A program made the position numbers and the translations under genes. This document shows, one piece after another, positions 1-8,127 of a DNA stretch of 64,000 nt; position 1 is the first letter of the stretch; each line of letters opens with the position of its first letter. Source of the DNA: JACDAL01 sp963849115 (GTDB taxonomy: Bacteria; Actinomycetota; CADDZG01; WHSQ01); assembly GCA_963849115.1 (NCBI GenBank), contig CAWKGK010000009.1, positions 682,001 to 746,000 on the forward strand, read 5' to 3'. The notes below the pieces were generated by a model. That model saw only the letters and a program-made list of their open reading frames with translations, was not told the origin of the DNA and searched no databases.

Positions 1-455
1 TCAAGGACATAACGCCTCTGCTCGCGGACAAGAAGGCGTTCACGTACACGATCGACGCCATCGCCCATCACTACGACCGTGACGAGATCGACAAGGTGCT
101 GGGGATCGAGGCGCGCGGGTTCATCGTAGCGGCCCCGCTTGCCTACCGTTTTACTGCAGGGCTTATCCCGGTAAGGAAGAAGGGCAAGCTTCCGTGGAAG
201 GTCGAGACCGAAATGTATGAGCTCGAGTATGGCTTCGACCACCTCGAAATCCACAAGGACGCCATCGAGCCCGGAGAGCGCATCCTGATAGTCGATGACG
301 TGCTCGCAACTGGAGGCACGGCCCAAGCCACCGCCGGGCTCACCGAGCGTTGCGGCGGAAAGGTGGCCGGCATCGCCACGATCATGGAGCTGTCATTTCT
401 TCACGGCCGCAACAAGCTCGGTGCCTACGACTACTACAGCCTCCTGCGTTACTGA
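1..455 (+). CDS. apt: Adenine phosphoribosyltransferase, 3' part
   Basis: Converts adenine and PRPP to AMP in purine salvage. The gene is cut by the left window edge: the open frame begins at the first base and the visible protein starts FKDITPLLADK, the conserved N-terminal region of Apt. The PRPP-binding loop is visible as ILIVDDVLATGGTA around base 285-325, and the IEARGF motif lies upstream of it. The stop is at 453-455. Placement directly before relA/spoT is a common order in actinobacteria (recJ/secDF-apt-relA). Only a few N-terminal residues are missing. Confidence 0.95.
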   Translation, partial: KDITPLLADKKAFTYTIDAIAHHYDRDEIDKVLGIEARGFIVAAPLAYRFTAGLIPVRKKGKLPWKVETEMYELEYGFDHLEIHKDAIEPGERILIVDDVLATGGTAQATAGLTERCGGKVAGIATIMELSFLHGRNKLGAYDYYSLLRY

Positions 456-500
456 GCCCAGCCCGCCCGTTCCGATCCACGCGGCCGCCCGCCCCCGCCC

Positions 501-506
501 TACAAT
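501..506 (+). promoter_or_regulatory. -10 element TACAAT of a leaderless relA/spoT transcript
   Basis: TACAAT ends 5 bases before the ATG at 512 and no Shine-Dalgarno sequence precedes that ATG. With transcription starting about 7 bases after the hexamer, the mRNA would begin at or next to the start codon. The same spacing recurs before many genes in this window. Confidence 0.55.
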
Positions 507-511
507 GGGAT

Positions 512-2788
512 ATGGACTCGATTCAGGAGCGGGCTGAAAAGCAGCCGGCGCCAGACCAGACGTCGGCTCGGGGCGTCAAAGCGGTTCTGCGCCGGGTCCG
601 CCCGGCTCGGCAGGTCGGCGATCCGGGCTTCGAGCAGCTCCTCAAGGAGTTCAGGCAGCACCGCCCCAAGAGCTCCACCAAACTCATCGAACGCGCTTTC
701 GAGATCGCCGAGTCTGCCCATTCGGGGCAAGTTCGCAAGTCCGGCGACCCCTTCATCTCCCATCCTCTGAGCGTCGCGACGATTTGCGCCGAGCTCGGGC
801 TCGATGAGACAACGATAGCGGCCGCGCTGCTGCACGACTCGGTCGAGGACACCGAGCTGGGTCTCGTCGACATCGAGCGAGAGATGGGCTACGCGGTTGC
901 GCTGTTGATCGACGGAGTCACCAAGCTCGAACGCATCCGTTTCCGCACGGCCGAACAGGCGCGCGCCGAGAACCTGCGCAAGATGATGGTGGCGACCGCG
1001 CGCGACGTGAGGGTGCTGCTCATGAAGATTGCCGATCGCCTACACAACATGCGTACGATCGATCCGCTTCGTAGCGAGCGCCGCGAGCTGATCGCGCGCG
1101 AGACGCTCGAGATATATGCGCCGCTGGCTCACAGGTTGGGCATGTACGCGATCAAGTGGGAGCTCGAGGATCTCAGCTTCAAGCAGCTTCACCCCAAACG
1201 CTATGACGAAATCTCGGCCTTGGTGCAGGACCGGCAGCCCGAGCGAGAACGAGTTCTGGACCAGGTGAGCGACGAGATCCTTGCAAAGCTCAAGGAGGTA
1301 AAGATCCGGGCGGAGGTCTCAGGACGCCCGAAGCACCTCTATTCGATCTACGAGAAGCTGGTGCTGCGCGGCAAGCAGTTCGAGGATATTTTCGACTTGC
1401 TCGGCATTCGGGTCGTCGTCGAGAGCGTCAGAGACTGCTATGCGGCATTGGGCTCGATCCACACGCTCTACACGCCGGTCCCCAGCCGTTTCAAGGATTA
1501 CATAGCGATGCCCAAATTCAACATGTATCAGTCGCTGCACACGACGCTGATGGGGCCGGGGGGCAGGCCCATGGAGATTCAGATCAGAACTCAGGACATG
1601 CATCGCGCTGCCGAGTACGGGATCGCCGCGCACTGGCTCTACAAGGACCAGCAGAGAGGCAAGACGCCAGAAGCGGAGATGGCATGGCTGCAGCGGGTCA
1701 TGGACTGGCAGAAGGAGTCTATCGACCCGAGTGATTTCATGGAGTCACTCAAGATCGATCTCTATGCCGACGAGGCTTTCGTGTTCACGCCCAAGGGAGA
1801 CGTCATAGCTCTGCCGCGCGGGGCGGGCCCACTCGACTTCGCCTACGCCATACACACCGAGGTCGGCCACAGGACTGTGGGAGCCCGCGTCAACGGCAGG
1901 CTCGTCTCTTTGAGCCACGAGCTCTCTTCGGGCGACTCGGTGGAAATCATCACTACGAAGGGTCAGGCGTCGCCGTCGCGCGACTGGCTGAAGCTCGTCA
2001 AGACGCCGCGCGCTCGCAACAAGATCAGGCAATGGTTCGCGCGTGAGCGCCGTGAGGACGCGCTCGCGCAGGGCAAAGACTCCTTGGTCGCTGCGATCAA
2101 GAAACACGGACTACCCGCCGACAAGGTCATGAAGAGCGACGTCCCGGCCAAAGTGGCAGAGGAGCTCAAGTTTCCGGATCTCGACACGATGTACGTGGCC
2201 ATCGGGGAGAGTCACCTCTCTCCGCAGTCGGTCACCACTCGGATCATCCGCATCTTCGATCCACAGAGCACACAGGAAGAGGACGATGCCGTTCAGCCGC
2301 GTCGGCGCAGGAAGCGGCCGAACCGCGGCAGAGGAATCATCGTCGAAGGGCACGACGATCTCCTGGTGCGGCTTGCGCTCTGCTGCACACCTGTCCCTGG
2401 TGACGCCGTCGTCGGTTTTCTGACGCGTGGACGAGGCGTCTCCGTGCATCGCGAGGACTGCCCCAACGCCAAGTCCTTGAGGGCTCAGGACGACGAGCGT
2501 ATGGCCTCGGTGTGGTGGGACGAACGCCAGAAAACGACCTTCGTCGCCGCGATCCGTATCGAGGCGCTTGATCGCACCAAGCTGTTGCGCGACGTCACGA
2601 CGGCCATCTCCGATCAGGGCATATTCATCGTTTCTTCCAGCACCCGTACCGGTCGCGATGGGATCGCCAGCCTCTCGTTCACCTTCGAGCTCGTAGACCC
2701 CAGCCATCTCGATCACGTGCTCCAGGCGATCCGGAGGATCGATTCGGTGTTCGACGCCTACCGGGTCGGCTCCGCGGCTCACAATTAG
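512..2788 (+). CDS. relA: Bifunctional (p)ppGpp synthetase/hydrolase (RelA/SpoT family)
   Basis: Makes and degrades the stringent-response alarmone (p)ppGpp. The 758-residue protein has the complete long-RSH order: an HD hydrolase domain (AALLHDSVEDTELG near residue 108), the synthetase domain (FNMYQSLHTTL near 332), a TGS domain (DEAFVFTPKGDVIALP near 418), a Cys-rich RIS segment (LALCCTPVPGD near 625) and a C-terminal ACT domain. The intact HD motif means hydrolase activity should be present, as in actinobacterial Rel. The ATG at 512 is chosen because the frame upstream overlaps apt and shows no family similarity. The gene lies directly downstream of apt. It is followed within 4 bases by the PBP gene. 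Confidence 0.95.
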   Translation: MDSIQERAEKQPAPDQTSARGVKAVLRRVRPARQVGDPGFEQLLKEFRQHRPKSSTKLIERAFEIAESAHSGQVRKSGDPFISHPLSVATICAELGLDETTIAAALLHDSVEDTELGLVDIEREMGYAVALLIDGVTKLERIRFRTAEQARAENLRKMMVATARDVRVLLMKIADRLHNMRTIDPLRSERRELIARETLEIYAPLAHRLGMYAIKWELEDLSFKQLHPKRYDEISALVQDRQPERERVLDQVSDEILAKLKEVKIRAEVSGRPKHLYSIYEKLVLRGKQFEDIFDLLGIRVVVESVRDCYAALGSIHTLYTPVPSRFKDYIAMPKFNMYQSLHTTLMGPGGRPMEIQIRTQDMHRAAEYGIAAHWLYKDQQRGKTPEAEMAWLQRVMDWQKESIDPSDFMESLKIDLYADEAFVFTPKGDVIALPRGAGPLDFAYAIHTEVGHRTVGARVNGRLVSLSHELSSGDSVEIITTKGQASPSRDWLKLVKTPRARNKIRQWFARERREDALAQGKDSLVAAIKKHGLPADKVMKSDVPAKVAEELKFPDLDTMYVAIGESHLSPQSVTTRIIRIFDPQSTQEEDDAVQPRRRRKRPNRGRGIIVEGHDDLLVRLALCCTPVPGDAVVGFLTRGRGVSVHREDCPNAKSLRAQDDERMASVWWDERQKTTFVAAIRIEALDRTKLLRDVTTAISDQGIFIVSSSTRTGRDGIASLSFTFELVDPSHLDHVLQAIRRIDSVFDAYRVGSAAHN

Positions 2789-2791
2789 CCT

Positions 2792-4543
2792 GTGACCAAA
2801 CCGGTGAGGGTCTTTCTCAGCGTGGGCGCGCTCCTGCTGATGCTCCCAGGATGTGAGCGAGAGACCTTCTCCCTGCCCCCGGCTCAAGAGGCCGCCTCGG
2901 AGTTCATTGCCGCCTGGGACGGTGGCGATTTCAAGTCCATGCGCGCGCTGCTCGACGAAGAGTCTCGGAAGCGTTTCGGAGCCCGGCGTCTCGAGCGCCT
3001 CATGCGCAACACACTTCGGCCGGGCTGGATCACGCGCTACGACGTCAAGCTCGGCAAGGCGGTGAGGGAGCCCGCCATCTCCTCGGAGGAGGAGCTGAGC
3101 CGAGCTTCCGACGTGAGGACGGAGGCGCCCTACGTGATCACCTATCGTTCGCGCGCCACGGTCAAACCGGTCGCTCTGGCCGGGAGCCTGGGGCTCGTGT
3201 ACGACAAGAAAACAGAGGAATGGAGCGCCCGCTGGGGGAGGTCGGCGCTATGGCCACAGGCTCGGCGAGCTTCGGGATTCGCCGTGACCGTCCGCTGGCC
3301 CCAGAGGGCCGCGATAAAGGATCGCTCCGGCCGCCCGCTGGCGCAGGGGGGAGCTTCCGGTCGCAGCTACCCACAAGGGGCAGTTGCCGGGAGCACCCTC
3401 GGACACATCGGCAAGCTCGCAGAGCGTGACCTCAGTAACCTGCCTCACTACTATCGAAGGGGAGACCTTGCCGGCGCCTCGGGCCTCGAGGCCGCCTACG
3501 AGTCCAGGCTTGCCGGTACCCCCACGATGCGACTGGTCCTGACCGACGCCAAGGGCCGTGTTCTGCAGACCTTGGGCCGCAAGAGTGGACGGCCGGGCCA
3601 CCCCGTCCAGACCACTCTGGACGTGGACGTGCAGCGCGCAGCCGAGATCGCCTACGGCGGCACCGTCGGGGGCGCGGTGGTGGTCGAGCCCGATAGCGGC
3701 AACCTCCTGGCGGTGGTGTCGTCGTCCTCCTTTGATCCCAACAACTACGTTGGCGCAGCCGAGGTCGAGCCCTTCAATCGCGCTCTGTCGGGGCTCTACC
3801 CGCCGGGTTCCTCCATGAAGGTCGTGACCGCATCGGCGGCCCTCGAGGATGGAACGGTCTCGCCCCAGACCACGGTCACCGGCCCCAAGGACTACAAGGG
3901 AGTCGTCAACTTCGAGTCGGGCGAGTTCGGCTCGATCCCGTTCTCTGACGCCGTGCGTTTCAGCGTAAACACTGCCTTCGCACAGGTGGCGGAGGACCTC
4001 GGCGCGGCAAAGCTCACCCACTATGCAAGTTCGTTCGGCTTCAACCTCCGGCCGCGCCTGGGCGTGTCGGCTGCCCGTTCCTCCTTTCCCCGTCCCGAGG
4101 AGCTGTGGGACCTGATGTGGGGCTCGATAGGCCAGGCTCAAGTGCTGGCCACGCCCATGCAGATGTCCACGGTGGCAGCCACTATCGCTAACCACGGAAA
4201 AAGGATGGCACCGCGTGTCTCCTTCTTGTTGCCGAAGGATGGTGAGCGGGTCGTGTCCAGGCGAACGGCGGACCAGATGAACCAGATGATGCAAGCGGTC
4301 GTGACCTCGGGCACCGGAGTGAGGGCGCAGGTTCCGGGAGTCGCAGTGGCCGGCAAGACCGGGACCGCGGAGGTGGATGTCGCCGGAGAGCGCCTGAACC
4401 ATGCCTGGTTCGTAGCTTTCGCACCGGCCACCGAACCTCGGGTAGCGATCGGGCTGGTGTCCGAGTACGGGGGCGTGGGTGGCCAGGTCGCGGCCCCTCT
4501 GGCGGGCCGCATGCTCGAGGCCGTGCTCCCGCTCGTTCCATGA
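2792..4543 (+). CDS. Lipoprotein class B penicillin-binding protein (MecA-N/NTF2-like plus transpeptidase)
   Basis: Predicted membrane-anchored D,D-transpeptidase that cross-links peptidoglycan. The N-terminus has a lipobox (LLMLPGC), followed by an NTF2-like MecA_N-type domain (about 30-150) and a transpeptidase domain. The active-site motifs are present: SSMK near residue 341, SVN near 391 and KTGT near 522. The length of 583 aa fits PBP2a-like enzymes. The GTG start lies 3 bases after the relA stop, and CACAAT sits 6 bases upstream of it, so a leaderless internal start is possible. The stop overlaps the dtd start (ATGA). It is distinct from the ftsI in the dcw cluster; the exact cell role is unknown. 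Confidence 0.9.
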   Translation: MTKPVRVFLSVGALLLMLPGCERETFSLPPAQEAASEFIAAWDGGDFKSMRALLDEESRKRFGARRLERLMRNTLRPGWITRYDVKLGKAVREPAISSEEELSRASDVRTEAPYVITYRSRATVKPVALAGSLGLVYDKKTEEWSARWGRSALWPQARRASGFAVTVRWPQRAAIKDRSGRPLAQGGASGRSYPQGAVAGSTLGHIGKLAERDLSNLPHYYRRGDLAGASGLEAAYESRLAGTPTMRLVLTDAKGRVLQTLGRKSGRPGHPVQTTLDVDVQRAAEIAYGGTVGGAVVVEPDSGNLLAVVSSSSFDPNNYVGAAEVEPFNRALSGLYPPGSSMKVVTASAALEDGTVSPQTTVTGPKDYKGVVNFESGEFGSIPFSDAVRFSVNTAFAQVAEDLGAAKLTHYASSFGFNLRPRLGVSAARSSFPRPEELWDLMWGSIGQAQVLATPMQMSTVAATIANHGKRMAPRVSFLLPKDGERVVSRRTADQMNQMMQAVVTSGTGVRAQVPGVAVAGKTGTAEVDVAGERLNHAWFVAFAPATEPRVAIGLVSEYGGVGGQVAAPLAGRMLEAVLPLVP

Positions 4544-4989
4544 GGGCGGTGGTCCAGCGCTCGGGGAAGGCCTGGGTGGAGGTCTCGGGCGATGTCGTCG
4601 GCTCGATCTCCGCCGGTGTGGTGATTCTGCTCGGCATCACCGCCACGGACGGGGACCAGGAGGCGAGTTGGCTTGCGGGCAAGGTGGCGAACCTGCGCAT
4701 CTTCAACGACGACGAGGGCAAGATGAACCGCTCTTTGCTGGACGTCTCGGGCGAGGTACTGCTCGTGTCGCAGTTCACTCTCTACGGGGACGCCCGCCGG
4801 GGCCGCCGGCCGTCGTTCATTACCGCCGCCCAGGGCCCGGAGGCGAGGGCCGTCTACGATCGCTCGATCGAGGCTTTCAGAGCGCTCGGGGTGAGGACCG
4901 AGACGGGTGAGTTCGGCGCCGAGATGGACCTGTCTCTGACCAACAGGGGGCCGACCACGATCCTGCTGGACTCAGACAAGACCTTCTAG
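4540..4989 (+). CDS. dtd: D-aminoacyl-tRNA deacylase
   Basis: Hydrolyses D-amino acids mischarged onto tRNA. The 149 residues match the family length, and the diagnostic motifs are visible: SQFTLYGD near residue 78 and a TNRGPTT version of the C-terminal NxGPxT motif. The N-terminus MRAVVQRSGKAWVEV is typical. The start ATG overlaps the PBP stop by 4 bases, implying translational coupling. It is the last gene of the apt-relA-PBP-dtd run. A convergent gene follows. Confidence 0.95.
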   Translation: MRAVVQRSGKAWVEVSGDVVGSISAGVVILLGITATDGDQEASWLAGKVANLRIFNDDEGKMNRSLLDVSGEVLLVSQFTLYGDARRGRRPSFITAAQGPEARAVYDRSIEAFRALGVRTETGEFGAEMDLSLTNRGPTTILLDSDKTF

Positions 4990-5023
4990 CCGGGCGTCTA
5001 AGGATCATTCCGTCTTGAGCGAC

Positions 5024-5587
5024 CTACATGAGGGGAGTAAGCGCCGCGTGCAGGTTCTCGCTCTGAGAGATCACGGTCGCGCCCGCACGGACGAGTGGGG
5101 AGGGCACCGCGTCCCAGCGGGCATCCTTGTCGAACACGAGGAATGCATCCCAGTAGACCCCGCTCGTTTGATCACCCGCCCCTATGTCGTCGAGATGTTC
5201 TCCGAACCACGTGCCCGCTAGGAGATCTCTATCCCAGTACTGGAGCACGCGCTCGTCATCCAACACGTTCGCATCCCAGTCGCTTCGAGCGTCGCCTGGA
5301 AGTATGGGCAGCCACACGGCGTAAACACGGAGATCGCCGTCGGGGCGATCCTCCAGGATGTGATCGTGGACCCAACTGGCCCCTGCCAGGCATTCCCCTC
5401 AGGTGGGTGACAACAGAACGATCAGACGGGGATGACCGCGGTCCTGATTGAAGGCGGTCTGAAGCTGGGCCACCTGCGTCAGGTCGTGCAGCGTCGGTGC
5501 AGGCTCCGTAGACGCTCGTTCGAGGCTACAGGCCGCCAACAGAAGTGACGCCACGAGCGCTGCCAAGGTGAACCGCACGCTCTTCAC
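5024..5587 (-). CDS. Candidate selenoprotein: thioredoxin-like lipoprotein with in-frame TGA (UGEC)
   Basis: Read straight through one TGA (5401-5399), this frame gives 187 residues. The start is GTG at 5587. A signal peptide with a lipobox (LLLAACS) leads into PRLIVLLSPT, then the TGA at codon 63, then GECLAGASWV. This puts TGA at the first position of a thioredoxin-type CxxC site (U-G-E-C) after a beta-strand ending in SPT. The frame stays open for 124 further codons with protein-like content (VYAVWLPILPGDARSDWD..., ending SENLHAALTPLM). A short hairpin follows the TGA directly. Inference: an envelope thiol redox protein with selenocysteine. The alternative is a nonsense-mutated Cys gene, made plausible by the decayed MFS remnant next door. 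No sel genes are in the window. Confidence 0.6.
5376..5398 (-). promoter_or_regulatory. Possible bacterial SECIS hairpin just after the TGA
   Basis: On the minus strand the bases following the TGA fold as CUGGC-AGGG-GCCAG, a perfect 5-bp stem with a 4-base loop whose second base is G. The loop starts 14 bases after the TGA. Bacterial SECIS elements sit directly 3' of the UGA and have a conserved G in the first two loop positions. The spacing here is slightly shorter than the usual range, so support is moderate. Confidence 0.4.
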
Positions 5588-5600
5588 CCCCTCACCGTAG

Positions 5601-5888
5601 CTAATTCAGGACGACCGGATCGCCGCAGGGGTCCGAATCATTCGGAAGATGACGATGGCGATTCCCATCCAGGCACGTGGCTACCGCAACATGCTCGGCG
5701 GTCTCGACGCAACCGATACCCACCCCAGCCAGAACAAACGCGACTCCCAGTGTCGGGATGCTCGCTCCCACCGTTGCAAAGGTGAGATAGGCGGCCAAGA
5801 ACGACAAGGCTCCCCCCCACCAAACACACTGAGTCCAGCAAGGCGTACACAATGATGATTGACTACTCGAATCTCTCAACCAAACCAA
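5601..5888 (-). pseudogene. Remnant of an MFS transporter
   Basis: A minus-strand open frame contains GGALSFLAAYLTFATVG and FVLAGVGIGCVETAEHVAVA, which look like consecutive transmembrane helices of a major facilitator protein. The similarity stops abruptly after VAVATCL, and the rest of a roughly 400-residue transporter is absent. A neighbouring frame carries another piece (ALLDSVCLVGGSLVVLG), suggesting a frameshift as well. I read this as a decayed fragment rather than a working gene. Confidence 0.5.
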
Positions 5889-5897
5889 GGAGGAGTA

Positions 5898-6263
5898 ATG
5901 GGGACAAGGATGCTGATCGGGGCCGCGGCCCTCGCTCTCGTGCTGGGCGCCTGCGGTGGAGGCGAAGAAGGCGGCGGATCAGGTGGCGGTGGTGGCGGAG
6001 GCGGCGGCGTGACGCTCAGCGCCCAGGACAACTCCTTCTCCCCGTCGGAGCTGGCCGTGCCCTCCGGTGAGGTCACGGTCGAGTTCACCAACGACGGCAG
6101 CAACTCGCACACGTTCACCTCTGAAGAGCTGGGGTTCGACTCCGGCACGGTTGCCGCAGGCGAGTCCAAGTCCGTCACGTTCGAGGCTCCCGAGGCGGCA
6201 ACCGACTTCGAGTGCAGCATTCACGGCGCCTCGGGCATGACCGGAAAGATCGTCCCCGAGTAA
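5898..6263 (+). CDS. Plastocyanin-like cupredoxin lipoprotein
   Basis: A small secreted copper protein, probably an electron carrier or copper-binding lipoprotein. Residues 1-20 form a lipoprotein signal peptide (ALVLGAC), followed by a Gly/Glu-rich linker of about 20 residues, then a cupredoxin domain. The copper ligands are visible: His in SNSHTF, then Cys, His and Met in FECSIHGASGM, the type 1 order. The ATG at 5898 has a strong AAGGAGGAG Shine-Dalgarno. The redox partner cannot be told from the context. A bidirectional terminator separates it from aspS. Confidence 0.9.
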   Translation: MGTRMLIGAAALALVLGACGGGEEGGGSGGGGGGGGGVTLSAQDNSFSPSELAVPSGEVTVEFTNDGSNSHTFTSEELGFDSGTVAAGESKSVTFEAPEAATDFECSIHGASGMTGKIVPE

Positions 6264-6299
6264 TCTGGCTTTTGCGGCTCCGCCGAGGTCGGAATGCGA

Positions 6300-6344
6300 C
6301 TTTTTCACGACAGCCCGCGCTCAGCGCGGGTTACGGTGAAAAGG
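6300..6344. terminator. Bidirectional intrinsic terminator
   Basis: CCCGCGCT-C-AGCGCGGG forms an 8-bp stem (6314-6330). It is flanked by TTTTTCAC on the left and GTGAAAA on the right, which extend the stem and supply a U tract on either strand. It sits between the convergent cupredoxin and aspS genes and overlaps the aspS stop. Confidence 0.75.
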
Positions 6345-8127
6345 TCGGGCGCGCCGGTTTCAGAGCCAGGTGCAGCGCCTCCAGTTGCTCCGCGTCAACC
6401 GGGGCCGGCGCCCCGGTGAGCGGGTCGGCCGCGCTCTGCGTCTTGGGAAACGCAATGACCTCGCGGATGTTGTCCTCGCCCGCCGCCAGCGCCACGATCC
6501 TGTCGATGCCCGGAGCGATCCCGCCGTGGGGGGGCGGCCCGAAGGCGAACGCGTCGAGCAGAAAGCCGAAGCGGGCTTGGGCCTCCTCGGTGGAGATGCC
6601 CAGGGCGGCGAGCACGCGCTCCTGCAGCGCCCGGTCGTGGATCCTGATGCTGCCCGAGGCCAGCTCCCAGCCGTTGAGCGTTATGTCGTAGGCCTTTGAT
6701 ATGACCTTCTCGGGAGCGCTCTCCAGGTAGTCGATGGTGCCCGGCGTGATCCCTGTGAAGGGGTGGTGGATCGCGTTCCATGTCCCCGCATCCTCGTCGC
6801 GCTCGAACCAGGGGAAGTCGACTATCCAGGCGAACCTCCACGCCGCGGGGTCATCGCGAGCACGCTGGGGAACGAGCCCAAGCTGCTGGCCCAGGCGGTT
6901 GCGTATCGTGCCCAGCACGCGCTCGACGACCTCGGCGCGCGCATCGGCCACGATGAGGATCAGGTCCCCAGCCGTGGCCCCCGTGACGGGGCAGAGCCGG
7001 CTGCGCTCGTCCTCGGAGAGAAACTTCTCCATCGGCGAGCGCAGCCCCTCGTCGGTGACCGCAATCCACACCAGCCCTCCCGCTCCCAGAGCCTTCGCCT
7101 CCTCCACCAGCGCGTCGATCTGCTTGCGCGCCATCGCGCCCTGAGACTCGAGGACGATTGCCTTGACCGCACCGCCCTCCTCCATACCCGCCCTGAAGAC
7201 CCGGAACTCGGTCTGCTCCAGCGCCCCCGTGAGATCTGTGAGCTCCATGCCGAAACGCAGGTCGGGTTTGTCGGTCCCGAAGCGGGCCATCGACTCGGCA
7301 AAGGTGAGTCGAACGAAGTCGTCCAGTTCGGCCCCCAGTACCTCGCGCCACACCTGCTTGAACATCGCCTCGGTGACGGCCAGCACGTCCTCACGATCGA
7401 CGAAGGACATCTCGACGTCGAGCTGCGTGAAGTCGGGCTGGCGGTCGGCCCGCAGGTCCTCGTCCCTGAAGCAGCGCACGATCTGGTAGTAGCGGTCCAG
7501 GCCCGCTACCATCAGGAGCTGCTTGAAGAGCTGAGGTGACTGCGGCAGCGCGTAGAAGGAGCCGGGGTGAAGGCGGGCGGGCACGAGATAGTCGCGCGCG
7601 CCTTCGGGCGTCGCCCGGGTCAGCATCGGCGTCTCTACCTCGGTGAAGCCGTGGGAGTCGTAGAAGCGCCTGATCGAGGAGATGATGGCGTGGCGCAGGT
7701 GCAGGTTCGCCTGCATGCGGGTGCGCCTGAGGTCCAGGTAGCGATACTTCAGACGCAGCATCTCCTCGGCGTCGTGATGCTCGTCCATCTGGAACGGCGG
7801 GGTGGCGCTCGCCGACAGCACCTCGAGCGAGCTCGCCGCGACCTCGACTTCACCGGTGGCCAGCGCCTCGTTCTCGGTTCCCTGTTTGCGACGCCTGACC
7901 TCACCCTCGACACGCACGCAGAACTCCGAACGCAGGCCCTCCGCGGCCCCCTGCAGTGCGGGGGCCTCTGCGAAGTTGAACACGACCTGGACGAGCCCGG
8001 CGACGTCGCGCAGGTCGATGAAGATCACCCCGCCGTGGTCGCGGCGGGCGTGCACCCAGCCGCACAGGCATACCGGGGACCCCTCGTGGGCGGTCCGCAG
8101 GTCTCCGCAGCGATGCGATCTCATCAT
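6331..8127 (-). CDS. aspS: Aspartyl-tRNA synthetase
   Basis: Charges tRNA-Asp (or Asp/Asn tRNAs if non-discriminating; not decidable here). 598 residues in bacterial-type order: an N-terminal OB anticodon-binding fold (VCLCGWVHARRDHGGVIFIDLRD), class II motif 2 (FRDEDLRADRQPDFTQLD), the bacterial GAD insertion, and motif 3 (HGGIAPGIDRI) near the C-terminus. The ATG at 8127 overlaps the hisS stop (ATGA), so hisS-aspS are coupled; a longer upstream frame only overlaps hisS. The gene ends inside the bidirectional terminator. Confidence 0.96.
   Translation of the reverse strand: MMRSHRCGDLRTAHEGSPVCLCGWVHARRDHGGVIFIDLRDVAGLVQVVFNFAEAPALQGAAEGLRSEFCVRVEGEVRRRKQGTENEALATGEVEVAASSLEVLSASATPPFQMDEHHDAEEMLRLKYRYLDLRRTRMQANLHLRHAIISSIRRFYDSHGFTEVETPMLTRATPEGARDYLVPARLHPGSFYALPQSPQLFKQLLMVAGLDRYYQIVRCFRDEDLRADRQPDFTQLDVEMSFVDREDVLAVTEAMFKQVWREVLGAELDDFVRLTFAESMARFGTDKPDLRFGMELTDLTGALEQTEFRVFRAGMEEGGAVKAIVLESQGAMARKQIDALVEEAKALGAGGLVWIAVTDEGLRSPMEKFLSEDERSRLCPVTGATAGDLILIVADARAEVVERVLGTIRNRLGQQLGLVPQRARDDPAAWRFAWIVDFPWFERDEDAGTWNAIHHPFTGITPGTIDYLESAPEKVISKAYDITLNGWELASGSIRIHDRALQERVLAALGISTEEAQARFGFLLDAFAFGPPPHGGIAPGIDRIVALAAGEDNIREVIAFPKTQSAADPLTGAPAPVDAEQLEALHLALKPARPTFSP

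Noticed and set aside
5015..5221. Plus-strand open frame across the candidate selenoprotein
   Set aside because: It is out of phase with the coding pattern of the minus strand and has no recognisable protein features or RBS.
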